DNA of 64,000 nt from positions 4,302,001 through 4,366,000 of the forward strand of contig NZ_CP046401.1 of NCBI RefSeq assembly GCF_009762775.1, given 5' to 3'. Position 1 is the stretch's first letter, and the number at the start of each line of letters is the position of its first letter. Below the pieces are notes generated by a model that saw only the letters and a list, made by a program, of their open reading frames with translations, was not told the DNA's origin and searched no databases. Made by a program: the position numbers and the translations under genes. Source of the DNA: Maribellus comscasis. Its GTDB lineage: Bacteria; Bacteroidota; Bacteroidia; Bacteroidales; Prolixibacteraceae. This document shows positions 43,846-52,397 of this stretch, in pieces.

Positions 43846-44613
43846 TTAATTCCGGTTGGCCACTTTAGCCAGCAACCTTAATATTTCGAGATACAACCAA
43901 ATTAAAGTTACCATCAAGCCAAATGCGCCGTACCATTCCATGTATTTTGGAGCTCCTGATCCGGCGGCCCGTTCAATAAAAGAGAAATCGAGCACCAGGT
44001 TGAGCGCTGCAATAGCAACTACCACCAAACTAAAACCGATGCTGAAATTACTGCTTCCATACAAAAAGCCAAGGTTGGCGCCAAAAAGTCCGGCGATAAA
44101 ACTTACAAAATAAACCAGCGCAATTCCGGCTGTTGCAGCGAAAACTCCCAACATAAATTTTTTTGTTACTTTAATAATCCCCGAGCGGTAGAAAAACAGC
44201 ATCGCAGCAAAAACGGCCAGTGTTAGTGCAACGGCCCGCATTACGATTCCGTTGTATTGCATTTCAAAAAAAGCAGAAATACCGCCCAGAAAGAGTCCTT
44301 CGAAAACGGCATAAATCGGTGCTGAAATTCCCGAACTTTGCGGACGGAACACAGTGATTAGAACCGTTATAAATCCGCCAATTCCTCCAATGGCCAGCCA
44401 TGGTGCGACAGCTGAAAATCCAGCCTCCGGATTAATGTTGGCAACGTCAAAAAATTTATTCCAGGTGAAAACGGCAGCTGCTACCACCAAAAGTAACATC
44501 AGAGCGGTTTTGTTTATTGTTCCGTTCACCGTCATAACATCTGATGCCGATGAATATCCCCGGCTAAAAACCCTCTCTTTAAAAACCGGATTTGATGTTT
44601 TTGATAAGTTCAT
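43846..44613 (-). CDS. Bax inhibitor-1/YccA family membrane protein
   Basis: A 255-residue multi-pass protein of the TMBIM/BI-1 family, of the bacterial YetJ-like branch annotated as Bax inhibitor-1/YccA. After a cytosolic leader (MNLSKTSNPVFKERVF) there are seven hydrophobic helices, with GGISAFFEMQYNGIVMRAVALT near helix 3-4 and the terminal VLDFSFIERAAGSGAPKYMEWYGAFGLMVTLIWLYLEILRLL, which includes the conserved FxxIE/RxxxxGxPK..EWY signature. Such proteins act as pH-sensitive Ca2+ leak channels or regulators of membrane-protein quality control. It is a single-gene unit with its own terminator. Confidence 0.9.
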   Translation of the reverse strand: MNLSKTSNPVFKERVFSRGYSSASDVMTVNGTINKTALMLLLVVAAAVFTWNKFFDVANINPEAGFSAVAPWLAIGGIGGFITVLITVFRPQSSGISAPIYAVFEGLFLGGISAFFEMQYNGIVMRAVALTLAVFAAMLFFYRSGIIKVTKKFMLGVFAATAGIALVYFVSFIAGLFGANLGFLYGSSNFSIGFSLVVVAIAALNLVLDFSFIERAAGSGAPKYMEWYGAFGLMVTLIWLYLEILRLLAKVANRN

Positions 44614-44715
44614 TTTCTGTTTGTTTAAATGTTTTCAAAATTTCAATATAAACCAGTTGTTACACAATTCAAAAAATCTGCCAGAAGTAAAATACTGACA
44701 GCTTTTCAGGTATTA

Positions 44716-45438
44716 TTACAAATTTTTATTTGGATTTGTTTTCCCGATCTCCTTAAAATAAGGGCTGGTTAGTTCTTCGTAAAGTGTTTCCCCCAGTTTG
44801 ACAGTGTCTTCAAAGTCGCTTTGCTGCATTTGAAGAGCGAGTTCTACACTTTGTGTATTTAATAACGCCGAACGACTACCCAAAGCAATTACCGAGCGGT
44901 AAATAATGGTGTGGAGTTTTGTGTTTCGCGCCAGTACTTCCAATTCAGCATAAAAAGGCTCAAACATCTCGTCGATAGCATTTTTTTCTGTTACAGCGAG
45001 TCTGCTCATTAAATGAATTCCGGTAAAATGAACCAGGTATTTTTTTCCCCGGCACCACTCCAATGCTTTTACAAAAGCAAATTTGCATTTTACCCAAAGA
45101 TTGGCTGACACCTGTTCGGCTATTTCTGTGTTCTCAAAACTTTTGGTCCAGTAATCCATTTGTTCTTCTGTTACCTTTTCGGGCTCATCAAGCAGGGAGG
45201 CCAGAATCATGGTTTCGCGCCACTGTTTGTTCCAGAGTTTTAAAGCAAGTAAATGGTCGGATTCAAATTGTTTGGCAATTTCCCTTAGTTCAATCAGCGA
45301 AACGCCCCAGTTTAATTTGTATTTTAATCCTTTTTGGCTCATCATCACAGAAACATCACCGTTTTTTCGCGATTTGATGAGAGACAATAATTTTTGAAAT
45401 TTTTGTTCGGTTTCCTGATTGTCGAGAATAAAATCCAT
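44716..45438 (-). CDS. DNA alkylation repair-like HEAT protein
   Basis: About 240 residues from ATG 45438; the longer frame starts at a TTG and is less likely. The sequence is all-helical with HEAT-like repeats: GVSLIELREIAKQFESDHLLALKLWNKQWRETMILASLLDEPEKVTEEQMDYWTKSFENTEIAEQVSANLW resembles the AlkD DNA-glycosylase superfamily. The substrate-binding Trp and Asp residues of true AlkD are partly visible (WNKQWRET, MDYW), but I cannot confirm the catalytic Asp. It may be an AlkD-type glycosylase or a structural HEAT relative. Monocistronic and cytoplasmic. Confidence 0.7.
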   Translation of the reverse strand: MDFILDNQETEQKFQKLLSLIKSRKNGDVSVMMSQKGLKYKLNWGVSLIELREIAKQFESDHLLALKLWNKQWRETMILASLLDEPEKVTEEQMDYWTKSFENTEIAEQVSANLWVKCKFAFVKALEWCRGKKYLVHFTGIHLMSRLAVTEKNAIDEMFEPFYAELEVLARNTKLHTIIYRSVIALGSRSALLNTQSVELALQMQQSDFEDTVKLGETLYEELTSPYFKEIGKTNPNKNL

Positions 45439-45595
45439 GAAAAAAAATTTTTCCAAAAATAAAGATTATTAATTGTTTTAATTTTATGAATGAGATAAAC
45501 TCTCACTATGTAAATTTTTTTGTTGGGTTTTTCATTTCCCGTCCGTTTTTAAGTCCGATTCTATTTTCTATTTTTACACAGCTTAAATAAAATAC

Positions 45596-46939
45596 ATGCC
45601 TGCCCTGCGAGAGTCGATTAATAAAGTATTTCAAAGCGAGTTTTACCGAAATATTCTGAGCCTTTTTTCAGGAATGTTTCTGGCTCGGTTATTTCCGGCG
45701 CTTTTTGCTTTAATAATTGTCCGGATTTATTCTCCTGAGAATTTTGGACTTTTTGTCCTGTATATTACAATTGCTTCCACACTTTCAATAATTTCCACGG
45801 GGAAGTATGAAAATGCAATCATTCTGGCAGAAACAAAAACGGAAAAGAGACATATCTTTTGGTTGGCTCAGAAAATCAATGTGCTTGTTAATGTTGTTGC
45901 AGCGCTTGGAATTTTTGTTTATATTCTGGTTGAAGGAGTTGAGCTGATAACTTCGGTTTTGCAATTGGTACTTATCCCTCTGTATTCTTTCTTTTTTGCT
46001 GCCGTGCAACTTTTACGTAATGTTTTAATTAGTAACAAACAATTTAAAAAACTTTCTTTTCTGGAAATCACCCGCTCACTTACCACAGGAATATTGCAGT
46101 GTTTGTTTTTTGCCTTTCCTGAGACCGGATTATTTATGGGCGCTTTTTTGGCGCAACTGCTGATTTATTTTGTTTATGCGCGAATGATTCCGGAGGCACA
46201 ATGGAATCGTAAATTTCTTTTTACAAAAGAAGAACGGAATTATGGAAGAAGGTATATTAATTTTCCAAAATTTTCCGTTGCTTCCGAGATCTTTAACTTT
46301 TTAAGTAGTCAGTTGCCTGTGTTTCTGATTAAGCCTTTTTTTGGCAGTACAATACTTGGCTTATATTCTTTTCCGCACCGGTATGTAAGTACTCCGGTTC
46401 AATTATTAAGTACTTCTGTTTCGCGTGTTTATATACAAAAGGCCCGGTCGTTAAAAAATAATGTTTCAGATCTGAGCCGGCTTACTTTTTCGCTTTTTAA
46501 AAAGCAATTTTTAATAGGAATAATTCCCTTTACCGTAATGACCTTGTGGGGGCAAGCTATTTTCCGGGTGGTTTTTGGGGCAGAATGGGAGTTTTCAGGT
46601 TTTTTGGCGCAACTTATTGCACCCTGGTTATTTGTTGTTATGTTGATCTCACCGCTGTCGGCAATAATGATAGTAATGGAGAAACAGAAAATTTCAATGT
46701 TTTTCAATATTCTTTTAATGGCTTTCCGAATTGCCGGTTTGTTAATTGGAGGAATAATTTTAAAAGATATTTCGTGGGCAATAGGCTTATACAGTTTCAC
46801 CGGTTTTGTATTTTTTGTTGCGCTTGGAGCCTATTCGCTAAAACTGGCGGGGGTAAAACCTGGTGACATAATGAAATTCGTTTTTAAAATCTTGATTGTA
46901 ATTTTACTTCCTTTAATTTTACTCAGAATATGGATGTAA
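45596..46939 (+). CDS. Wzx-like oligosaccharide flippase (MATE/MVF superfamily)
   Basis: A 447-residue inner-membrane protein with about 12 helices, of the polysaccharide-biosynthesis/flippase family. The start region (FYRNILSLFSGMFLARLFPALFALIIVRIYSPENFGLFVLYITIASTLSIISTGKYENAIILA) shows the typical RLYSPEDFG-like loop after helix 1. It would flip undecaprenyl-linked oligosaccharide. The last ten bases overlap the start of the asparagine-synthase-like gene, so the two are coupled. No glycosyltransferase is in the window, so its substrate is made elsewhere. Confidence 0.85.
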   Translation: MPALRESINKVFQSEFYRNILSLFSGMFLARLFPALFALIIVRIYSPENFGLFVLYITIASTLSIISTGKYENAIILAETKTEKRHIFWLAQKINVLVNVVAALGIFVYILVEGVELITSVLQLVLIPLYSFFFAAVQLLRNVLISNKQFKKLSFLEITRSLTTGILQCLFFAFPETGLFMGAFLAQLLIYFVYARMIPEAQWNRKFLFTKEERNYGRRYINFPKFSVASEIFNFLSSQLPVFLIKPFFGSTILGLYSFPHRYVSTPVQLLSTSVSRVYIQKARSLKNNVSDLSRLTFSLFKKQFLIGIIPFTVMTLWGQAIFRVVFGAEWEFSGFLAQLIAPWLFVVMLISPLSAIMIVMEKQKISMFFNILLMAFRIAGLLIGGIILKDISWAIGLYSFTGFVFFVALGAYSLKLAGVKPGDIMKFVFKILIVILLPLILLRIWM

Positions 46940-48504
46940 GGCCAAAAATCACCCTTGAGAAATATAGCTGGACTTCCGACGGAGGAATTTCGGTTTGCGG
47001 TTTTACCTGGTTGAACGGAGAGTATATTTCAGGGGAAGGCTTTCGAAGATTGATATCGCAGCATTCGGCTTCTGTTGAAAACATAAAAAAGTTTTTAACT
47101 CAACTTAACGGACAGTTTTCAATAGTTGTAAAAAAAGATTCTGAGGTTTGGCTGGTTTGCAGTCATACCTGGAGTTATCCTCTTTTTTATTTTCAGAATG
47201 GAAATGAGATAGCTGTTTCGGATGATCCGTATTTATTGGTAAAAGAGTTTTCAACTCCGGAAATAGATTCGTTTTCAAAAAACTATTTTTTATTGTTTGG
47301 TGTAACACCCAATAACAACACACTTGTTAAACAAATATACCAGGTAAATCCGGGAGAGATTGTTGTTTTCGAAAATGGTCGGGTGACTAACATGTCATTT
47401 TTTGATGTAGTGGGTGATATTTTGGATAGAAAAGTTGAGGAAGAAAAACTACATCAATCCATTTTGTCTTTGTTTGAAAGATATTCTGATTTTTTTAAAA
47501 ATAAACAGGTATTGCTTCCGCTAACCGGAGGTTATGATTCTAGACTCCTGGCTTGTTTGTTAAAGGAATTTGGGCATAAAAATGTTCTTTGTGCAACCTG
47601 GGGACGAAAAGGAAATGTGGAAGTCGAACCGGCAGAAAAAGTGGCAAAACAGCTGGGGTATTCACATGTTTTTATTGAATACAACGAGGATGTTATCTCT
47701 GGATTCTCAAAAACGCAACAGTTTCTGAACTATGCGGAGTTTGCCGGTCATATTTCATCGATGCCTTTTTTACAGGATTATTTTGCTATCGGTTATTTGC
47801 AGAAAAACAAAATGATAACGACAAAAACGATAGCAATGCCAGGTTATTCAGGCGATTTTTTTGCAGGCTCACATCTTGATTCATACGTCAGAACAGCAAA
47901 CAACCGGTATTTGTTTTCGAAAATGATAAATAAATACAGTTCTTCTTATCCTCTAAATATCAGTCAATTGAGAGATATTGGGGGCTATATTGGAGAATGT
48001 TTTTTGGAAAATAAAGCGGCTGAGCCCTGGCAAAAATATGAGCAATGGGATTTTCAGGAAAGGCAGTGTAAATTTATAAGTAACGCCAACCATGCCTGGT
48101 TCTACTTTGGTGTGGAAGTTTTAATGCCGTTGTTTGATAAAGATTTTATTGATTTATTTCGGAATTTGCCGTTTGAGCAAAAATTAGGAGTTGGTTTTTA
48201 CAACAAAACATTGGAAAAGCTATTTTTTAAACCACATAAGGTAGACTTTCATTTAAAAAACAGCATGAGACCAACCTCAACTCCTTCAAATTTGAAAAGA
48301 CTGGTTTTAAAAATTTCTCCGGCTTTTTTGAAAAATATGTATTACCCGCTTTTGGATGATATTTTTTACCGCGAAATCACCACGGATTTAAAGAGTTCGG
48401 GCAAAACGTATTCTTATAAAAGACCGCTAAAACCTAATGCTTACAATAGTTTTATTATACAGTGGTATCTGCAGTTTTTGGACCAATTAATGACAAATAG
48501 ATGA
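46930..48504 (+). CDS. asparagine-synthase-like amidotransferase without the N-terminal Cys
   Basis: A 524-residue protein with the two-domain shape of AsnB. The N-terminal part (1-170) looks like a class II glutamine amidotransferase domain (SVENIKKFLTQLNGQFSIVV, DDPYLLVKEF), but the catalytic Cys2 is absent (it begins MDVRPK). The C-terminal synthetase domain (about 175-524) keeps the PP-loop-type ATP site LLPLTGGYDSRLLACLL. Many polysaccharide-linked AsnB relatives amidate a sugar acid or act on an amino-acid derivative with free ammonia. The substrate is unknown. It overlaps both neighbours by 4-10 bp, so the trio is one operon. Confidence 0.85.
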   Translation: MDVRPKITLEKYSWTSDGGISVCGFTWLNGEYISGEGFRRLISQHSASVENIKKFLTQLNGQFSIVVKKDSEVWLVCSHTWSYPLFYFQNGNEIAVSDDPYLLVKEFSTPEIDSFSKNYFLLFGVTPNNNTLVKQIYQVNPGEIVVFENGRVTNMSFFDVVGDILDRKVEEEKLHQSILSLFERYSDFFKNKQVLLPLTGGYDSRLLACLLKEFGHKNVLCATWGRKGNVEVEPAEKVAKQLGYSHVFIEYNEDVISGFSKTQQFLNYAEFAGHISSMPFLQDYFAIGYLQKNKMITTKTIAMPGYSGDFFAGSHLDSYVRTANNRYLFSKMINKYSSSYPLNISQLRDIGGYIGECFLENKAAEPWQKYEQWDFQERQCKFISNANHAWFYFGVEVLMPLFDKDFIDLFRNLPFEQKLGVGFYNKTLEKLFFKPHKVDFHLKNSMRPTSTPSNLKRLVLKISPAFLKNMYYPLLDDIFYREITTDLKSSGKTYSYKRPLKPNAYNSFIIQWYLQFLDQLMTNR

Positions 48505-49424
48505 TGATTAGTGTTTTGAAGAATGATTTGCTTTGTATCTATTGCAAAAGTCACGACTTGAAAATAATGGAGCAGTCCAATGTATTGGTCTGCGAAAATT
48601 GTAAGCAGAAATATAATATCCGGAATGATGTTCCGGTTCTTCTTCGTCAGGATAAAGAGGAGGACCTTTCAAAATCTGATATTCATCAAAAACAGGAAAC
48701 CAATTTTAATTATATTGATCATTACCAAAAGGATGGAGTTGAATTTAACTATTTTGAAGAGCGTGATAGAGGAACCGAACATATGAATAAAAGAGTGGGA
48801 GAATATATTCTTTCACAAATAAAAAATAAATCAGGGAAAATACTTGATGTGGGCTGTGGTAAAGCATGGGTGGCAAAAGAGTTATGTCCCCGGGGGTGTG
48901 AAGTTGTTTCCATGGATATTTCATTGGAAAATACTTCAGAAGCATTGAAAAGATACCCTTTTGAAAATCATGCCGCTGTAGTTGCCGACGTATTTTCTTT
49001 GCCATTTAAAGAGAATGTTTTTGATTACATCGTTGCGTCGGAGATTATTGAACATGTGGCTGATCCCGCAAAATTTGTGGAGAATCTTATACGCGTTTTA
49101 AAACCCGGAGGAAGCCTGATCGTAACAACGCCTTACAAGGAAAAAATTCGTTATTCTCTTTGCGTTCACTGTAATAACCCAACTCCACTTCATGCACATA
49201 TTCATTCTTTTGATGAAAGAATATTAAAAGATTTATACAAAGCTGCTGATTTGGAGTCATATGAGTCTTTTACGTTTGGAAACAAAATTCCTGTACATTT
49301 ACGAATGCATGGTTTTTTAAAGTTTTTTAATTTTTGGTGCTGGAAGAAGATGGATCAGGTATTGAATTTAATTTATAACGCTCCTCTGCGTATTTTGGCG
49401 AAGTGGGAAAAGAAGGTAAAGTAA
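48501..49424 (+). CDS. SAM-dependent methyltransferase with N-terminal zinc ribbon
   Basis: A 307-residue protein. A Trm112-like zinc-binding N-terminus has C12-x-x-C15 and C31-x-x-C34 (LLCIYCKS, VLVCENCKQKY). The class I Rossmann core follows with motif I KILDVGCGKAWVAKEL (about 112-127), the acidic post-I residue in VVSMDIS, and FDYIVASEIIEHVADPAKFVENLIRVLKPGGSLIV (post-III). The start overlaps the previous stop as ATGA (ATG at 48501 or 48504). Substrate not identifiable; with the neighbours a sugar or lipid-linked saccharide is a natural guess. Confidence 0.88.
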   Translation: MMISVLKNDLLCIYCKSHDLKIMEQSNVLVCENCKQKYNIRNDVPVLLRQDKEEDLSKSDIHQKQETNFNYIDHYQKDGVEFNYFEERDRGTEHMNKRVGEYILSQIKNKSGKILDVGCGKAWVAKELCPRGCEVVSMDISLENTSEALKRYPFENHAAVVADVFSLPFKENVFDYIVASEIIEHVADPAKFVENLIRVLKPGGSLIVTTPYKEKIRYSLCVHCNNPTPLHAHIHSFDERILKDLYKAADLESYESFTFGNKIPVHLRMHGFLKFFNFWCWKKMDQVLNLIYNAPLRILAKWEKKVK

Positions 49425-49575
49425 AAAATATTTTTGGTAGTGGCGTTGACTACATGTTCGAAATCTTATTTTTTATTGTGCTGTGATACTCGCGTTGTTG
49501 GAACAGTTTTTTTGGCTTACACGGCATAGCAGTATACTTTCAATACGAATGATTTGAAGTAAGTTTTTCTTGCTT

Positions 49576-49583
49576 TATATTTG
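49576..49583 (+). promoter_or_regulatory. -7 box TATATTTG of the AI-2E-family gene
   Basis: Exact TAnnTTTG match 18 bp before ATG 49601, leaving a leader of about 10 nt. Confidence 0.45.
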
Positions 49584-49600
49584 TTTAAAATCGAAATCAA

Positions 49601-50731
49601 ATGATTCAACTAAAAGGCAGAACCCGGAATATTTTATTTATAGTTGGCGGAATATTTACCGTTTTTTTGATTTGGTATTTTAGTGCAATCGTTACTTATG
49701 TGCTTATTTCGGTTGTTCTTTCTTTTATTGGTCGTCCGCTTGTGCGGTGGCTGAGCGGGATTCACATTAAAAACATCAGAATTTCCAAAGGTTTGGCTGC
49801 ATTTTTAACTCTGGTTGTGTTATGGATTGTTTTTATTTCCTTTTTTAGGTTTATCATCCCGCTTCTAATCAGTGAAGTTGAAACACTTTCACAAATCGAT
49901 CTGGAAGCGCTGATCAATTCCATTGAAGAGCCAATCTCACATTTACTTGAGCTTACCGGTAGCAATACACTTTCTTTGGAGAACAAAACATTTATGGATG
50001 TACTGACAGAACAGTTGACTTCGGAGATAGATGTATCGAGGCTCTCCAATATTTTTGGAGTTGTGGCAGGTACGCTGGGTGAACTTTTAATTGCTTTTTT
50101 TTCCGTTTCCTTTATTACCTTCTTTTTTCTGAAAGAGAAAAATATGTTTCGCGAGGGCGTTTTGCTTATCGTTCCAACAGAAATGGAAGAGAAGGTGGCA
50201 CATATAATGGACTCTATTTCCCATTTATTGCGACGTTATTTTATTGGCTTACTTTTCGAAGTTTTTATGGTCATGTTGCTCGATACCCTGGGATTAACCA
50301 TTGTCGGAATTGAATTTAATCACGCCGTTGTAATTGGTTTATTTTGCGGAATGTTTAACGTAATTCCTTATCTGGGGCCATGGATGGGAGCTGCAGTTGG
50401 TCTGCTTATTGGTGCAGCGCTGAATATAAATGCCGATTTTATGAGCCATACGCTACCATTATTAGGATTTATGACCATTGTTTTCGCCTCTGTTCAGGTT
50501 ATCGATAATGTATTATTTCAGCCGCTAATTTATTCCAGCAGCGTAAAAGCACATCCTCTTGAAATTTTTTTGGTGATCATGGCGGCGGGAAGCCTTGCAG
50601 GAATTTTAGGAATGATCCTGGCAATTCCGGTTTATACAATTCTCAGGGTTATCGCCAAAGAGTTCTTTGATAACCTGAAACTGGTGAGGAAACTTACTGA
50701 GAAATTAGAAAACGAAAAAAATGTTGAATAA
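49601..50731 (+). CDS. AI-2E/PerM family membrane permease
   Basis: A 376-residue protein of the PerM/YdiK/TqsA family with about 7-8 hydrophobic helices. Early pair at 8-43, then a helix 64-88, a periplasmic segment rich in Glu/Asp (SEVETLSQIDLEALINSIEEP), helices near 145-170, and the C-terminal block AVVIGLFCGMFNVIPYLGPWMGAAVGLLIGAALN followed by VQVIDNVLFQPLIYSSSVKAHPLEIFLVIMAAGSLAGILGMILAIPVYTILRVIAKE (hallmark of the family). It may export small molecules or Na+; autoinducer-2 transport should not be assumed. It stands alone between the flippase operon and the act operon. Confidence 0.88.
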   Translation: MIQLKGRTRNILFIVGGIFTVFLIWYFSAIVTYVLISVVLSFIGRPLVRWLSGIHIKNIRISKGLAAFLTLVVLWIVFISFFRFIIPLLISEVETLSQIDLEALINSIEEPISHLLELTGSNTLSLENKTFMDVLTEQLTSEIDVSRLSNIFGVVAGTLGELLIAFFSVSFITFFFLKEKNMFREGVLLIVPTEMEEKVAHIMDSISHLLRRYFIGLLFEVFMVMLLDTLGLTIVGIEFNHAVVIGLFCGMFNVIPYLGPWMGAAVGLLIGAALNINADFMSHTLPLLGFMTIVFASVQVIDNVLFQPLIYSSSVKAHPLEIFLVIMAAGSLAGILGMILAIPVYTILRVIAKEFFDNLKLVRKLTEKLENEKNVE

Positions 50732-51032
50732 AGGTAGAGTTTAAAATTGTAAATTTTATTTCCTGTTAATTTGCCACTCCCTTTTTTTTATTCAATTGTT
50801 GAATTTGTTGAAATTCAGAAAAGATGATCTGATGAGTTTGATATTATGTAAACATTTGTTGGTTTTGGAGTAAGTTTATTTTAAATTAATGTTCATTTAA
50901 TTTGAAAAGAATCCTGATTTTAATTATCTTTTCTACAAGTTTTTAGGCTTTTTCTGAAACCTTTGCAGATGTAGTTTGTTAAATCTTATGTTTTATTGGA
51001 CAGGCCTTTGTTTTAATGCTAAACTGGACAGA
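50732..51032. other. 301-bp region upstream of actA
   Basis: AT-rich, non-coding. It should hold the promoter and 5' leader of the actABCDEF operon. I see no full TAnnTTTG box that stands out, and no hairpin with a T-run. Confidence 0.4.
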
Positions 51033-52364
51033 ATGAGAAATTTTTTTCGTGGGAGATTAGGTACAAAAAAAGTATCCTTTCGTATTCTTCTTGTTGTTTT
51101 AATTATTCCTTTTTTTTATGTAAAATTTGCTTATTCACAGGATGATTCCGCTTTGGTTTTGGAAAGTAGTACGGTTGCTGAACAACCAGACGACACCACG
51201 GGGAGTCAAAATTCTGAAAATGAGGCAATAATTCCGGAAAAGGACAGTGCTCATTTATCAGAGACTGATAGTGCTGCTTCCGGGCATGAAGAAACTACTG
51301 CAACTCCCGGTGAAATTGATCACGCTGTGTCAGAAGGGCATGAAATTGATGAAGTAAAAAGAGGAGAGCGTTTTTTTCGCGGGCTTTTACCTTTCAGAAG
51401 TGAAAGTCAATCCTGTGTTTCATGCCATAACATCCGGCAGGTTGATACGCTAAACTGGAATCCTTCAGCGCACGATATCGCCGTAAAATATGCACATATG
51501 GATTTTGCTGCTTTTCAAAATGCAGTTATGAATCCAACCGGAGTTAAAATACAAGCGTCACATCAAAATTTTGAATTAACCGAAGACGATCTGCGGACAG
51601 TAAAATCGTTTTTGGATAATATGGCAGCGGAAGGGCCAGGTACTTCGAAACCCAGTTACAATAATTTAATTCTGTTTTTATTTTTAGGTTTGTTACTGAC
51701 CTGGGCAATCATCGAATTAATTTTCCTTAAAAAAATAAAGTGGAAGTTTATTCCTGTTATTCTGCTTATCGGAGCATTTGGCTGGCAAATAAAAATGATA
51801 GTAACGGATGCTATTCGTCTGGGACGTCAGGAAAATTACGCTCCCGATCAGCCGGTAAAATTCTCACATGCTGTACATGTAGGCGAAAATGGGATTGACT
51901 GTATGTATTGTCATACTACTGTTGAGCAGGGAAAATCTGCAGGGATTCCTGCGGCCAATCTTTGTATGAATTGTCATATTATTATCCGGGAAGGTACAAA
52001 CAGTGGGAAATTTGAAATTTCCAAAGTTGTGGAGGCCAATGAAACGGGGCAGCCGATCGAATGGACACGCATCCACAATCTCCCTGATCATGTGTTCTTT
52101 AGCCACGCCGTGCATGTTGGCTCTGCACAACTCGACTGTGCAACCTGTCATGGTCCGGTTGAAGAAATGGATATTATGCGTCAGCACAGCGACCTTTCGA
52201 TGGGATGGTGTATCAATTGCCACAGGGAAACACAGGTGAATTTTGAAGAGAATGACTATTACGATCAATATATCAAATTACATGAAGATTTGAAGGCGGG
52301 AAGAATTGATACCATAACCGCCGAGGATATTGGCGCTAACGATTGTATGCGTTGTCACTATTAA
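51033..52364 (+). CDS. actA: ActA, multiheme cytochrome c subunit of alternative complex III
   Basis: A 443-residue protein from ATG 51033 (signal-anchor KKVSFRILLVVLIIPFFYVKFAYSQ); a TTG at 50976 would add a poorly hydrophobic leader. There are six CXXCH heme sites: CVSCH at 128-132 in an N-terminal monoheme-type domain preceded by an acidic linker, then CMYCH (290), CMNCH, CATCH, CINCH and CMRCH in a class III-like pentaheme domain. A membrane helix pair lies at about 211-250. ActA receives electrons within complex III and passes them toward cytochrome c or the oxidase. It is the first gene of the act operon. Confidence 0.92.
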   Translation: MRNFFRGRLGTKKVSFRILLVVLIIPFFYVKFAYSQDDSALVLESSTVAEQPDDTTGSQNSENEAIIPEKDSAHLSETDSAASGHEETTATPGEIDHAVSEGHEIDEVKRGERFFRGLLPFRSESQSCVSCHNIRQVDTLNWNPSAHDIAVKYAHMDFAAFQNAVMNPTGVKIQASHQNFELTEDDLRTVKSFLDNMAAEGPGTSKPSYNNLILFLFLGLLLTWAIIELIFLKKIKWKFIPVILLIGAFGWQIKMIVTDAIRLGRQENYAPDQPVKFSHAVHVGENGIDCMYCHTTVEQGKSAGIPAANLCMNCHIIIREGTNSGKFEISKVVEANETGQPIEWTRIHNLPDHVFFSHAVHVGSAQLDCATCHGPVEEMDIMRQHSDLSMGWCINCHRETQVNFEENDYYDQYIKLHEDLKAGRIDTITAEDIGANDCMRCHY

Positions 52365-52397
52365 AATTGTAAAAACAAAAGTTTGTAAGTTCAGACT

